Source: Psychrobacter sp.
GTDB taxonomy: Bacteria; Pseudomonadota; Gammaproteobacteria; Pseudomonadales; Moraxellaceae
Assembly: GCF_030454045.1 (NCBI RefSeq)
Contig: NZ_JAKDJE010000008.1
Span: 1-63,568 of the forward strand
DNA: 63,568 nucleotides
Reading direction: 5' to 3'
Below the pieces are notes generated by a model. That model searched no databases. It was not told the origin of the DNA and worked only from the letters and a program-made list of their open reading frames with translations. Positions 17,662 to 26,866 of the stretch are shown here, piece after piece. Numbering within the stretch: position 1 is the stretch's first letter; the number at the start of each line of letters is the position of its first letter. The position numbers and the translations under genes are program-made.

Positions 17662-19044
17662 ATGAGCACGGATAATAGTGATAAGCGTTCATCTGACCCG
17701 CGGGGCTGGCAAGCAAAGCCAGTAAAGGAACCTAATGTCTGTGTGCTGGTCGGCCATAGTATCGAGGCCATCACCAGTGCGGTGGTGCTGGCAAGCCTCG
17801 GTCAGTGCGTGCATCTGTATGCGGATAAAGTCCTACTGGCTCAGCAGATACAGCAATATGGCTTTGAGCATCACTTGCAGGCGCTATGGCAAATGTATGA
17901 GCAGCAGCAAGTTATTATCAGTAAGTCATTACCAGCGAATGCCGATACATTAATAACACGCTATGAAGCCGCCGATCATAACGAAACCAATGCTCAAAGC
18001 ACGGTGACGCTCTATTGGTTGTTTTTAGACAGTATTAAGTCTGCGTGGACAGAAGATGGTTGGATTCGGGCTTTTAATCAAAGCCATCAGCAGGCGCTAC
18101 CTGTAATAATGAGCGGAATTGAGGAATTAGGCGCTGTCTCAGCACTATCTGAGCGTCTACAGCGAGCGTGGGTCTATTATGTACCGTTTGTTTTTTTGCA
18201 AGATGGTGATGCTTATAACTCCATGTTAAACCCTGCGCTATGGTTGCTGGGCGAAAAAACAGCGAACAGCAGCCAACATTTAGACGTCTTGAACCCATTA
18301 ATGCAGCATGCTCGCGCTGCTCACCATGCCGATATTGCAACGATAGAGTTTGCTCGTAGCAGTATCATGGCCATGCTGGCAACTCGAGTGAGTTTTATGA
18401 ATGAAATGTCTCGCTTGGCCGATAGTCAACAAGTGGATATTAGCCAAGTCAGCCGTATCATGGGCTTAGATCAGCGGGTGGGCAGTAGTTACTTACAAGC
18501 AGGGTGGGGCTTTGGTGGCAACACTCTGCCAAGTGAGCTGCAGCAATTGCAGCAGTCGAGCCAAGCGCGTAGCCTAGATATGCCGCTCTTAGAGTCGGTC
18601 ATACACATCAATGAAGATCAAAAAGAGCTGATATTCCGTAAGTTTTGGCAGTACTTTGATGGGTTTATCGATAATAAAACCGTCATGATCTGGGGCGGCA
18701 GTTATAAAGCAGGCTCAGGACGCACCTCAGGCTCGGCCATTCATCCGTTACTCGCTTTACTATGGTCGTACAATATCCGCACACTGGTCTATAGTGATAA
18801 AGCGCAACATGAGCTGACTGTGCTGTATGGGCAGCAGCCGCTGCTGGAGCTGGTTACCCAGCCTTATCAGCATCTAGCAGAGGCGCAGGCTATTTTTATC
18901 ATCAGTTGGTCGCCGCGCGATCAGTTAGATATTGGCAAAATCAATCAGTACGCCATGCCGATCTTTGATGCGCAAAATGCCATGAGCCGCTCACAAATTG
19001 CAGCCTTGGTAGGGAGCTATATGGGCATCGGTCGTGCGAAATAA
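17662..19044 (+). CDS. Degenerate UDP-glucose dehydrogenase-like protein
   Basis: Homologue of the UDP-glucose/GDP-mannose dehydrogenase family, recognisable in the middle and C-terminal domains: YVPFVFLQDGDAYNSMLNP near 174-192 aligns with the PEFLREG..A..D...P segment; ATRVSFMNEMSRLAD near 239-253 aligns with the AT+ISF.NE.A.L helix; MIWGGSYKAGSGRTSGSAIH near 350-369 aligns with LG.+FK.GTDD.R.S. However, the catalytic motif GGSCFPKD is replaced by GGNTLPSE (near 286-293), removing the nucleophilic Cys and the Lys. The GxGxxG of the NAD domain is replaced by VLVGHSIEAI. The frame is intact over 460 residues, so it is probably an expressed non-catalytic paralogue rather than debris. It lies 32 bp after pgi and converges on pgm. 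Confidence 0.7.
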   Translation: MSTDNSDKRSSDPRGWQAKPVKEPNVCVLVGHSIEAITSAVVLASLGQCVHLYADKVLLAQQIQQYGFEHHLQALWQMYEQQQVIISKSLPANADTLITRYEAADHNETNAQSTVTLYWLFLDSIKSAWTEDGWIRAFNQSHQQALPVIMSGIEELGAVSALSERLQRAWVYYVPFVFLQDGDAYNSMLNPALWLLGEKTANSSQHLDVLNPLMQHARAAHHADIATIEFARSSIMAMLATRVSFMNEMSRLADSQQVDISQVSRIMGLDQRVGSSYLQAGWGFGGNTLPSELQQLQQSSQARSLDMPLLESVIHINEDQKELIFRKFWQYFDGFIDNKTVMIWGGSYKAGSGRTSGSAIHPLLALLWSYNIRTLVYSDKAQHELTVLYGQQPLLELVTQPYQHLAEAQAIFIISWSPRDQLDIGKINQYAMPIFDAQNAMSRSQIAALVGSYMGIGRAK

Positions 19045-19075
19045 AGGCACGCTCATATTCACTAGCGAGCCTTTA
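19042..19075. terminator. Weak bidirectional terminator between convergent genes
   Basis: AAAGGC and GCT (19043-19053) can pair with AGC and GCCTTT (19063-19074), interrupted by a two-base internal loop, between the ugd-like gene and pgm. The U-tract is short, so this is a modest candidate. Confidence 0.4.
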
Positions 19076-19115
19076 TTATCTGACCATTAACACTCTTTGT
19101 ACCAAGGTAAAGGCT

Positions 19116-20603
19116 TTATGCTGGCATCGCCCCTTGTGCCGCCAGCCACTGCTCGATCTCTTGTATCTTATCCGCCAAAAGTGGCTGATCACCGCGCGTT
19201 TCGATATTGAGCCGAATGAGCGGCTCGGTATTAGAAGCGCGCAAATTAAAGCGCCAGTAGCCAAAGTCGAGGCTTAGGCCGTCAAGGGTGGTTTTGCTGG
19301 GGTTTTGGCTGCGATACTTGTCTTCAATGGCTTTAATAATAGCGGGCGCGTCATTTGTGGTTAGGCGAAAGTTCATCTCCCCTGAGCTGGGGTAGGCATT
19401 GATATAGCCGGTGACCAGCTCCGACAGCGTCTTACCGGTGATGGATAGCAGTTCAATGGTCAGTAGCCACGGAATCATGCCGCTGTCGCAATAGAAGAAG
19501 TCGCGGAAGTAGTGATGTGCCGACATCTCGCCGCCATAGACCGCGCCCGACTCGCGCATGACTTGCTTGATAAAGGAGTGCCCAGACTTGCTGATGACCG
19601 CCTCACCTTGATGCGCGTCAATCACCGCTTCGGTGTTGTATATCACTCGTGGGTCATAGACGATTGACTCGTTTGGATATTTATTTAAAAAGGCCTGTGC
19701 CAGCATACCCACCACATAGCTACCATCGATAAACTCGCCTGTCTCGTCGAACAAAAAACACCGATCAAAATCGCCATCAAAGGCAATACCCAGATCAGCT
19801 TTGTGAGTCAAAACCGCTTGCTGCGTCGCGGCTCGGTTGGCGGTAATCATCGGATTGGGGATGCCGTTGGGGAAGCTGCCATCTGGTGTATGATGCAATT
19901 TAACCACTTCAATCGGTGCACCTGCTTGTGATAGCTTATCAATTAACAAGTCAACGACTGGACCTGCGCTGCCATTGCCAGAGTTGATGACCAGTTTAAG
20001 CGGCTTTAATTTATCAACATCGATAAAAGTCATGACATGATCGATATAAGCACTTTTATCAGTCAATAATTGCAACTTTCCTAATTGGGTACTGGTAGCA
20101 AAATTCCCTGATTCTGCCAATACTTGAATCTCTGCCAGACCATCATCAGCACTGATGGGTTTTGAGTGTTCTTTGACCAGTTTGAGGCCATTATAGTTGA
20201 TAGGGTTGTGACTGGCTGTCACTTCAATGCCGCCCAATGCTTGATAATGACTGGTGGCAAAATACACCTCTTCTGTCCCTGTCATACCTAGGTCAATCAC
20301 ATCAATCCCTGCATCCATGATACCTTTGATAGCCGCTTGTTTTAATTGCTCACTAGAATGTCGAATATCACTACCAATGACAATAGCTGGTTTTAGGTCT
20401 GTCATATCATTGTTTTGGGTGTTAGCAGAGGCCTGATAGCGCTGATATAAAATCTGTGCAAAAGATCGTCCAATCCGATAAGCAATATCTTCATCGAGAT
20501 TGACGCCAAGCTCACCGCGTATATCATACGCTTTGAACGAGTTGATAGTCATGGGGCTAAACGCCATCGCAGGCTGGTAGGGAAGGGGCGCGGAAATCGA
20601 CAT
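19116..20603 (-). CDS. pgm: Phosphoglucomutase/phosphomannomutase
   Basis: Alpha-D-phosphohexomutase interconverting glucose 1- and 6-phosphate and/or the mannose equivalents (AlgC/ManB group). Seen: FKAYDIRGELG near 23-33, VTASHNPINYNGLKLV near 129-144 with the phosphoserine, the metal loop FDGDFDRCFLFDE near 275-287, sugar-binding GGEMSAHHYF near 357-366 and the phosphate-binding RASNTEPLIRLN near 460-471. 495 residues. ATG 20603 is preceded on its strand by AAGGA; MTINSF at residue 18 is an alternative start. Convergent to galE-galU-pgi-ugd-like, it provides glucose 1-phosphate for GalU and possibly mannose 1-phosphate. Symbol could also be manB or algC. Confidence 0.9.
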   Translation of the reverse strand: MSISAPLPYQPAMAFSPMTINSFKAYDIRGELGVNLDEDIAYRIGRSFAQILYQRYQASANTQNNDMTDLKPAIVIGSDIRHSSEQLKQAAIKGIMDAGIDVIDLGMTGTEEVYFATSHYQALGGIEVTASHNPINYNGLKLVKEHSKPISADDGLAEIQVLAESGNFATSTQLGKLQLLTDKSAYIDHVMTFIDVDKLKPLKLVINSGNGSAGPVVDLLIDKLSQAGAPIEVVKLHHTPDGSFPNGIPNPMITANRAATQQAVLTHKADLGIAFDGDFDRCFLFDETGEFIDGSYVVGMLAQAFLNKYPNESIVYDPRVIYNTEAVIDAHQGEAVISKSGHSFIKQVMRESGAVYGGEMSAHHYFRDFFYCDSGMIPWLLTIELLSITGKTLSELVTGYINAYPSSGEMNFRLTTNDAPAIIKAIEDKYRSQNPSKTTLDGLSLDFGYWRFNLRASNTEPLIRLNIETRGDQPLLADKIQEIEQWLAAQGAMPA

Positions 20604-20837
20604 AATAATGAAATTCCTTACTGGTGAGCTGTCATAAAGTAGATAGCCTTATTATAAGACAACGAGGATTCAATGATACACTAACGGCTACATGAGTTAA
20701 GTAAGTCTCAATAGTTTAGACTCAAATTTATAGCGATTTATGGCTAAGCAGTACGTCATGCTGAGTAATAAGACAGTAGCCTTTGAACCAAAAACACGAG
20801 CAAGTAGCCTAAAAGACAAAAGATAAGAGCATTCCTT

Positions 20838-21704
20838 ATGAGTATTTTAAATAACAATGTCACCGTACCCGCGCCTGTAGAGGATACACCAGAAGCAAGC
20901 GGCGAGCTTGATGATCTGCTGGCTTTGATGGCTCGTCTACGAGCAGATTGTCCGTGGGATAGGAAACAGACCAATCATAGCCTGATTCCTTATGCTATCG
21001 AAGAGGCCTATGAGCTGGGCGAAGCGGTGCAAAGCGATGATGATGAAGATATCAAAGGCGAGTTGGGTGATGTCCTGTTACAAGTCATCTTTCACTGTCA
21101 AATGTATGCTGAGCAAGGCCGTTTTGACATGAGCGATGTTATTGCTACCTTGCAAGAAAAACTGGTTCGCCGTCATCCCCATGTTTTTGAAGCGGAAACG
21201 CTCAAGGATGATGCGGCAGTAAAAATACGCTGGGATGAAATCAAGCTCGAGGAGCAGCTGGCACGCGAGGCACGTGGCAAGCCGCAGCGCCGCTTAGATA
21301 ACGTGAAAGCCGGTAGTGCTCTCATGCAGGCACAGGATGTACAAAAACAAGCGTCAACGCTGGGTTTTGATTGGGAGGGTATTGCTGGTGCCGTCGAAAA
21401 GCTAGATGAAGAGATTGCCGAGCTAAAACATGAGCTGACGAACAAATCCAAAGCGGAGACTAAGGCCAATATCAGAGAGGTAGAAAAGGAATTAGGCGAC
21501 TGTATATTTGCGCTCGTCAATGTTGCCCGCAAACTGAACCTTGATGCAGAAGCGGCTACCTTAACCTGTGTGCATAAATTTAAATCACGCTTTGGCTATA
21601 TCGAAGCGCAATTAGCCGCAAGTGGTAAGCGTTTGGAGGACAGCGACACTACCGAAATGGATGCATTGTGGGAAGCGGCGAAACAACATGAACGCTCATC
21701 ATAA
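20838..21704 (+). CDS. mazG: Nucleoside triphosphate pyrophosphohydrolase
   Basis: House-cleaning enzyme that hydrolyses (d)NTPs to the monophosphate and pyrophosphate. Two tandem MazG domains are visible: LRADCPWDRKQTN near 33-45 with EEAYELGEA near 54-62 and KGELGDVLLQVIFHCQ near 73-88 (the metal-binding EExxE/ExxD set); and a second copy near 165-235 with DEEIAELKHEL and EKELGDCIFALVNVARKL. 288 residues, slightly longer than E. coli MazG because of an acidic N-terminus of about 25 residues. The 3' end overlaps the next gene by 17 bp. No toxin-antitoxin partner is adjacent. Confidence 0.93.
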   Translation: MSILNNNVTVPAPVEDTPEASGELDDLLALMARLRADCPWDRKQTNHSLIPYAIEEAYELGEAVQSDDDEDIKGELGDVLLQVIFHCQMYAEQGRFDMSDVIATLQEKLVRRHPHVFEAETLKDDAAVKIRWDEIKLEEQLAREARGKPQRRLDNVKAGSALMQAQDVQKQASTLGFDWEGIAGAVEKLDEEIAELKHELTNKSKAETKANIREVEKELGDCIFALVNVARKLNLDAEAATLTCVHKFKSRFGYIEAQLAASGKRLEDSDTTEMDALWEAAKQHERSS

Positions 21705-22062
21705 AATCTCGTCTCGCAGCTACACAGCAATGTCTATTTTCGGTCTTTTATGGGCTCTGCTGATGCTTAATAGTGCCCACGCTGCTCCTTGTTTTGACAA
21801 CCCTCAGCGCGCTTACGATTATCTGTTGGCACAAGAAAATGCCAAAATACAGGCACGAGATGAAGCCACCGTAAATATCAATCGTGCCAGTGAAGGCGAG
21901 CTGGTATCGCTAAATGGTATTGGCAGCAGTAAAGCCCAAGCAATTATTTTATATCGTGACATGTTTGGTGAATTCAAAACAGTAGATGAGTTGGCAAAAG
22001 TGAAAGGTATTGGTGCAAAAACGATTGAGAAAAATCGAAGACGTTTAAGTGTGCAAGACTAA
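21688..22062 (+). CDS. Secreted ComEA-like helix-hairpin-helix protein
   Basis: A 124-residue exported DNA-binding protein. The ATG at 21688 starts a signal peptide (MSIFGLLWALLMLNSAHA then APCFDN); the open frame extends upstream to 21622 but would bury the signal. Residues about 57-124 are a double helix-hairpin-helix domain: VNINRASEGELVSLNGIGSS, KAQAIILYRDMFGEFKT, VDELAKVKGIGAKTIEKN. This is the ComEA domain that binds double-stranded DNA during uptake in naturally competent bacteria. It lacks the membrane anchor of Bacillus ComEA, as is usual in Gram-negatives. It overlaps mazG by 17 bp, implying co-translation. Role in transformation is inferred. Confidence 0.8.
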   Translation: MNAHHKISSRSYTAMSIFGLLWALLMLNSAHAAPCFDNPQRAYDYLLAQENAKIQARDEATVNINRASEGELVSLNGIGSSKAQAIILYRDMFGEFKTVDELAKVKGIGAKTIEKNRRRLSVQD

Positions 22063-22228
22063 TAGCAGTATTTTGCATTAATCAATCCCAATATTGACAA
22101 AATAGCATGTAAGTAAATGTCATAACACACCCAGCACGTGCAAAATTTGTTAAACTAGCGGGTACATCCGCCTGATAAACGCTGTGTTATTCAGGGGTGG
22201 TTAAAGAATACCGGCGAGGAGTAGATGC

Positions 22229-24418
22229 ATGGCCGAGCGTGCCGCCAAGCAGTTAGAACTGAATAAATCTGAATTACCCAATTCCATTACTGAAGTGATT
22301 GCCACATTGACCCGAGCTGGGTTCGATGCGTATATCGTTGGCGGTGGTGTGCGTGATACCTTATTGGGTCTGCGCCCAAAAGACTTTGACGCTGTGACTG
22401 ATGCCAAGCCGCATGAAATCAAAGATGTCTTTGGTAAGCGTTGCCGCATTATTGGTCGTCGCTTTCAGTTGGCGCATGTGTACTCAGGTCGCGAATTGAT
22501 TGAAGTGGCTACCTTTCGTGGGCCCCCAACGAGAAATGCCAATACCAACCAAGACGGTATGATCCTGCGCGACAATGTCTGGGGCGATATCAAACAAGAT
22601 TTTGCTCGTCGTGATTTTTCTATCAACGCGCTTTATTATCAACCGCTCAAAGGCGTGGTGCATGATTTTTGTGGTGCGCTTGAAGACATCGATAATAGAA
22701 TTATTCGTCTACTGGGTCATGCGCCAGTGCGTATCGAAGAAGATCCGGTAAGATTATTACGTGCCCTTCGATTCAAAGCCAAATTGGGCTTTGAGTTTGA
22801 TGAGGCGTTGTCGGATCAATTTCATGATGGTAATTGGGCGCTGCTTGAGCAGATATCGCCACATCGTCTCTATGATGAAACACAGAAGATGTTTACCGGT
22901 GGTTATCTAGTACCATTGCTGCCATTATTGTTTGAGTCTGGGGCGATCGATAGCCTCATCATTTACCCGCCAGCCGAGCCAAGTGCCTTAGTCAATCAAG
23001 TGGCAATCAATACCGATAAGCGTATCGCCGCAGGCAAAAGCATCAATCCGGCGTTCTTTTATGCCGCGCTATTGTGGGAGAACTATCTGCATCAGCTGGC
23101 AAAAGCCAAAAAGCGCAATATGCCATTTGCTGAAGCACAAATGCATGCCGCGGGCAAAGTTATTGACCGTCAGCGTATTAAAACCGCCATTCCTAAGTTT
23201 GCTGAGCAGTTTATTCGCGATATCTGGATATTGCAGCCAAAACTGGCCGCACCGCGTAGCAAGCAAATTGTTCAGCTCTCTGAACATCCCCGTTTTCGCG
23301 CAGGTTTCGACTTTTTATTATTGCGTGAACAGTGTGGTGACGCGGAGCACCCACTGTCAGAATCGACGAATGATATGGGCGAGTGGTGGCAGACGTATCA
23401 GACATTGTCTGAGCGAGAGCAGCAGCAAGCGATTAATGATTTTGATGAAAATATCCGCCGCGGCGCTTATAAAAAAGGGCAGCGTGGTCGCGGGCGCAAT
23501 CGTCAAAAACCAGAAGCCAATGCCACTGATAACGTAGCGTCTAATCAAAACAGCACGAAGCAAAACCGCGCCAGTGAGAGTGCTGAACAAGGCAGAAAGG
23601 ATCAGACAATGGTAAACGACTCGTCAAATATCCCAGCACGTCGTCGTCGCGCGGCCAGTCAGACCAAAAATACTGGTAAAGAATATGATACGCAGCAAGT
23701 CAAGCAAGACAGTAATGAGCTTGCTCAGCTACAACAGCTATCGCTTGCCAGTAATAACCAAGCGATAAACAAACGCCATCACTCTAAGCCTGCGCCACTG
23801 TTTGTGATAGAGCACGAAAAAGTCGTACCGCCGCTACAGAAGCAACTATCAGATGAGCAAGCATCGCAGCCGACACGTACGAATACTACTGTGCAGACGC
23901 AAACATCGACAGGTAGCAAGGCACAAAAGCAAACGGATAAAGCTGATCGTGCAGATAAAACGCAGATGTCGCGAAATGATTTTTCAGAGGTTAAGGTATC
24001 ATCTGATCAGGCAAGGCCAACTCGCTCAATCGCGAGATCGCCAGCGCTTGTCAGTATGAATAACGAGCCGATTCCGCACAAGCGTCGCCGTCGTCAGCCC
24101 ACTGTTTATAGTGCAAATAGTGTCGAGTTGCAAAGCAAGGCTGATAAAGCGCAATCAACAGCGAAGTATACGAGAAAAGCACCCAAGTCAGTAGCTAAAT
24201 CAGCTAGTTCAACTGCTACTACAGAAGCAAAAACTGTAGCGCGTGAAGTGACAAAGAAAGTGGCTACACCAGCAAAGGCCAAGCAATCAGTCAAAGCAAC
24301 CACAGCAAAAACTGAGAAAGCGGCTAGTAATCAAGCGCCCGCTGTTAATGTGACCAATGACAAAGGCCCTGTGCCATCAAAGCGTCGCCGCCGTCAGCCT
24401 AGTACTGAAAGTGCCTGA
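22229..24418 (+). CDS. pcnB: Poly(A) polymerase I with long basic tail
   Basis: Adds poly(A) tails to RNA 3' ends, promoting decay. N-terminal nucleotidyltransferase: YIVGGGVRDTLLGLRPKDFD near 35-54, DAVTDA, RRFQLAHVYSG near 77-87, QDFARRDFSINALYY near 126-140. The RNA-binding part follows: RIEEDPVRLLRALRFKAKLG near 169-188. The catalytic core ends near 410. The remaining 320 residues are low-complexity, rich in K/R/Q/S/T/A and predicted disordered. They contain three copies of a short arginine motif: IPARRRRAASQ near 467, IPHKRRRRQPT near 613 and VPSKRRRRQPS at the C-terminus. E. coli PcnB is about 465 residues, so the tail is exceptional. SD GGCGAGGAG at 22211-22219. folK begins 1 bp after the stop. 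Confidence 0.93.
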   Translation: MAERAAKQLELNKSELPNSITEVIATLTRAGFDAYIVGGGVRDTLLGLRPKDFDAVTDAKPHEIKDVFGKRCRIIGRRFQLAHVYSGRELIEVATFRGPPTRNANTNQDGMILRDNVWGDIKQDFARRDFSINALYYQPLKGVVHDFCGALEDIDNRIIRLLGHAPVRIEEDPVRLLRALRFKAKLGFEFDEALSDQFHDGNWALLEQISPHRLYDETQKMFTGGYLVPLLPLLFESGAIDSLIIYPPAEPSALVNQVAINTDKRIAAGKSINPAFFYAALLWENYLHQLAKAKKRNMPFAEAQMHAAGKVIDRQRIKTAIPKFAEQFIRDIWILQPKLAAPRSKQIVQLSEHPRFRAGFDFLLLREQCGDAEHPLSESTNDMGEWWQTYQTLSEREQQQAINDFDENIRRGAYKKGQRGRGRNRQKPEANATDNVASNQNSTKQNRASESAEQGRKDQTMVNDSSNIPARRRRAASQTKNTGKEYDTQQVKQDSNELAQLQQLSLASNNQAINKRHHSKPAPLFVIEHEKVVPPLQKQLSDEQASQPTRTNTTVQTQTSTGSKAQKQTDKADRADKTQMSRNDFSEVKVSSDQARPTRSIARSPALVSMNNEPIPHKRRRRQPTVYSANSVELQSKADKAQSTAKYTRKAPKSVAKSASSTATTEAKTVAREVTKKVATPAKAKQSVKATTAKTEKAASNQAPAVNVTNDKGPVPSKRRRRQPSTESA

Positions 24419-24419
24419 T

Positions 24420-24944
24420 ATGAATAACCGTACGAAGGATAGTCACTGGGTTACCTGTTATGTGGGTTTAGGTAGCAACTTGGCTAATGAGCTTGGGTCA
24501 CCTGTAAATCATTTACAGCAAGCGCTTAATAGCATGAAAAAAAATGACGACATACTCGAGGTTCGGGTGTCTTCTTTTTATGCCTCAGCGCCGATGGGGC
24601 CACAAGACCAGCCAGACTTTGTCAATGCGGTGGCTGGGTTTGAAACGACGATGACGCCTTTTGAGTTGCTTAGCTTTTGTCAGCAATTAGAGACTGAGGC
24701 CAAGAGGGCACGTTTGCGCCGCTGGGGTGAGCGGAGTTTGGATGTTGATATTTTACTCTATGGTGATTTGCAGTTGACGGAGCCTCAGCTGACGATACCG
24801 CATGCTGGGCTGCGAGAGCGTAATTTTGTATTGATACCACTGCGAGAGTTGGCACCAGATTTGTTTATATCAGAAACATCAATAGATGATTATCCGCACA
24901 GCCATGATTGGACAGGCTTACGCTTGTTATCGCCAGCTGACTGA
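24420..24944 (+). CDS. folK: 6-hydroxymethyl-7,8-dihydropterin pyrophosphokinase
   Basis: Transfers pyrophosphate from ATP to 6-hydroxymethyl-7,8-dihydropterin in folate synthesis. Seen: CYVGLGSNLANELGSPVNHL near 12-31, SSFYASAPMGPQDQPDFVNA near 48-67, RRWGERSLDVDILLYGD near 100-116 (Mg-binding DVD) and TIPHAGLRERNFVLIPLREL near 124-143. Start at ATG 24420, one base after the pcnB stop (TGATATG), as in many proteobacteria where pcnB and folK are adjacent. 174 residues. Followed by panB after 117 bp. Confidence 0.95.
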   Translation: MNNRTKDSHWVTCYVGLGSNLANELGSPVNHLQQALNSMKKNDDILEVRVSSFYASAPMGPQDQPDFVNAVAGFETTMTPFELLSFCQQLETEAKRARLRRWGERSLDVDILLYGDLQLTEPQLTIPHAGLRERNFVLIPLRELAPDLFISETSIDDYPHSHDWTGLRLLSPAD

Positions 24945-25061
24945 CATTTAGTGAGTGATAATAGTATTGAGGGGTTAAAATCGCTTTAGTATTGCTAATC
25001 AATTTTAGCCAAGATGATAGGTTTTGAGAATTTAAGGCATTGCAAGTTAATTAAGGGTCAT

Positions 25062-25862
25062 ATGACAACGTTATCCACTTTGAATAAATTTAAAAAAGAC
25101 GGTACTAAGTTTACGTGTTTGACGTGCTATGACTCAATGTTTGCACGGATGATGGATAAGGCTCAGATTGATACGATTTTGATCGGAGACAGCTTGGGGA
25201 TGGTTGTGCAAGGCCATGACTCGACACTGCCAGTGACGGTTGATGATATGGCGTATCATACTGCCAATATCGCTCGTAGTAATCAGCATGCGCTGATCTT
25301 AGCGGACTTGCCGTTTATGAGCTATGTGACGTTGCCAGAAGCCGTTGCCAATAGCCGCCAATTGATGCAAGCGGGCGCGCATGTGATCAAAATCGAAGGC
25401 GGTAGTGAGCTTTGTGATTTGGTGACGACTTTAGCGCAAGCCGGTACACCAACTTGTGTGCATCTGGGTTTGACCCCTCAGTCGGTCAACGTTTTTGGTG
25501 GCTATAAGATTCAAGGCCGCGGTGATGAAGCCGCTGATAAATTGCTCGCTGATGCTAAGGCAGTGGTTGATGCTGGGGCAGCGCTACTGGTGTTGGAATG
25601 TGTCCCAGCGGCACTGGCAAAAGCGGTGACAGAAGCGGTCGCTGTACCAGTCATTGGGATAGGGGCGGGCCCAGATACTAATGGTCAGGTATTAGTGATG
25701 CATGACATGCTGGGTATGGTGCATGGTCGTGTTCCCCGCTTTATACATGACTTTTTGACCGATGAGCGCAATCATGCACGCAGTATTGAAGGGGCATTTG
25801 CGCTCTATCAGCAGTCAGTACGCGAGGGCAGTTTTCCAACTGAACAGCATCAATTTAGCTAA
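25062..25862 (+). CDS. panB: 3-methyl-2-oxobutanoate hydroxymethyltransferase
   Basis: Makes ketopantoate from alpha-ketoisovalerate and 5,10-methylene-tetrahydrofolate, the first committed step to pantothenate and CoA. Seen: TCYDSMFARMMDKA near 20-33, ILIGDSLGMVVQGHDSTLPV near 39-58 (metal-binding D), ADLPFMSY near 82, KIEGGSELCDLV near 112, HLGLTPQSV near 135 and GIGAGPDTNGQVLVMHDMLG near 202-221. ATG 25062 with SD AAGGGT at 25053-25058 is preferred over the in-frame ATG at 25014. 266 residues. Upstream folK makes the folate used here; panC follows after 52 bp. Confidence 0.95.
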   Translation: MTTLSTLNKFKKDGTKFTCLTCYDSMFARMMDKAQIDTILIGDSLGMVVQGHDSTLPVTVDDMAYHTANIARSNQHALILADLPFMSYVTLPEAVANSRQLMQAGAHVIKIEGGSELCDLVTTLAQAGTPTCVHLGLTPQSVNVFGGYKIQGRGDEAADKLLADAKAVVDAGAALLVLECVPAALAKAVTEAVAVPVIGIGAGPDTNGQVLVMHDMLGMVHGRVPRFIHDFLTDERNHARSIEGAFALYQQSVREGSFPTEQHQFS

Positions 25863-25914
25863 GCTTGTTTGAGCTTTTACACATCAAAATATGCAAATAT
25901 AAGAAAACATCATC

Positions 25915-26826
25915 ATGTCTCCTATCATTCATCATCATATCTCGTCACTACGCGCCGATTTGCTGCCATATCGTGGTTACCAAGCCAGTAAGCAAGAGCG
26001 CGCCCAACGTATTGCGTTAGTGCCAACGATGGGCAATCTGCACGAGGGCCATCTTGAGCTGGTAAATATCGCAAAGCAACACGCTGATGTGGTGGTCGTC
26101 AGTGTTTTTGTCAATCCTACTCAGTTCGGTGTGGGTGAGGATTTTGACAGCTATCCGCGTACACTAGACGAGGATGTGGCAAAGCTTGCCACTGTTGGAG
26201 CAGATTATGTCTTTGCACCAAGCGTTGATGCGATGTACCCAGTACTGCCACCACCTACTGCTGTTTTGGCGGGTGCTATAGCTGATCAATTATGTGGCCA
26301 GTCACGCCCCGGTCATTTCGATGGTGTGGGAATTGTGGTCTCCAAACTTTTTAATATTGTACAACCAGATTTGGCCATCTTTGGACAAAAAGATTATCAG
26401 CAGCTGGCTATTATCAAGCAGTTGGTGCGCGATTTGAGTTATCCTATTGAGATTATTGGTGCGCCCATTATTCGCGCTGATGATGGGCTAGCGCTCTCCT
26501 CACGTAATCAATACTTAACCGAATCTGAGCGACAAGTTGCGCCCATACTGCATCGAGAGCTACAAGATTTGGCAGAGCAGTTGAAAGGTGGTGGTATTAG
26601 TCAGCAAGCGTTTGAATCATTACTAAAAGACAAGCGTACACGCATTAGCGATGCAGGTTTTACCATTGATTATTTAGAAGTAAAAACTGAAGCACTAGAG
26701 GCACTAACGACTGATACAGCATCTTTTAACGCCGAAAATCAAAATATCGTTATTTTGGTCGCCGCATGGCTAGGACGCGCCCGTTTATTAGACAATCAAG
26801 TGGTCGTCGTAGGCTCGCCTTTGTGA
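25915..26826 (+). CDS. panC: Pantothenate synthetase
   Basis: ATP-dependent condensation of pantoate and beta-alanine through a pantoyl-adenylate. Seen: IALVPTMGNLHEGHLELV near 32-49 with the HxGH-type nucleotide loop, VVSVFVNPTQFGVGEDFDSY near 60-79, GQSRPGHFDGVGIVVSKLFN near 124-143, FGQKDYQQLAII near 154 and ALSSRNQYL (KMSKS-equivalent loop) near 194-202. 303 residues; the C-terminus is slightly longer than in E. coli. It lies 52 bp after panB, in line with the usual panBC pair. panD is not in the window. Confidence 0.95.
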   Translation: MSPIIHHHISSLRADLLPYRGYQASKQERAQRIALVPTMGNLHEGHLELVNIAKQHADVVVVSVFVNPTQFGVGEDFDSYPRTLDEDVAKLATVGADYVFAPSVDAMYPVLPPPTAVLAGAIADQLCGQSRPGHFDGVGIVVSKLFNIVQPDLAIFGQKDYQQLAIIKQLVRDLSYPIEIIGAPIIRADDGLALSSRNQYLTESERQVAPILHRELQDLAEQLKGGGISQQAFESLLKDKRTRISDAGFTIDYLEVKTEALEALTTDTASFNAENQNIVILVAAWLGRARLLDNQVVVVGSPL

Positions 26827-26866
26827 CCATATCATGTACCAGTAAAATCACCTAAATGAGTAGACC

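Noticed and set aside
22094..22122. TTGACA at 22094-22099 as a pcnB promoter
   Set aside because: No acceptable -10 box at 16-18 bp spacing.
24973..25010. Hairpin GGTTAAAAT / ATTTTAGCC between folK and panB
   Set aside because: Loop of about 20 bases, one mismatch and no U-tract; too weak for a terminator or riboswitch call.
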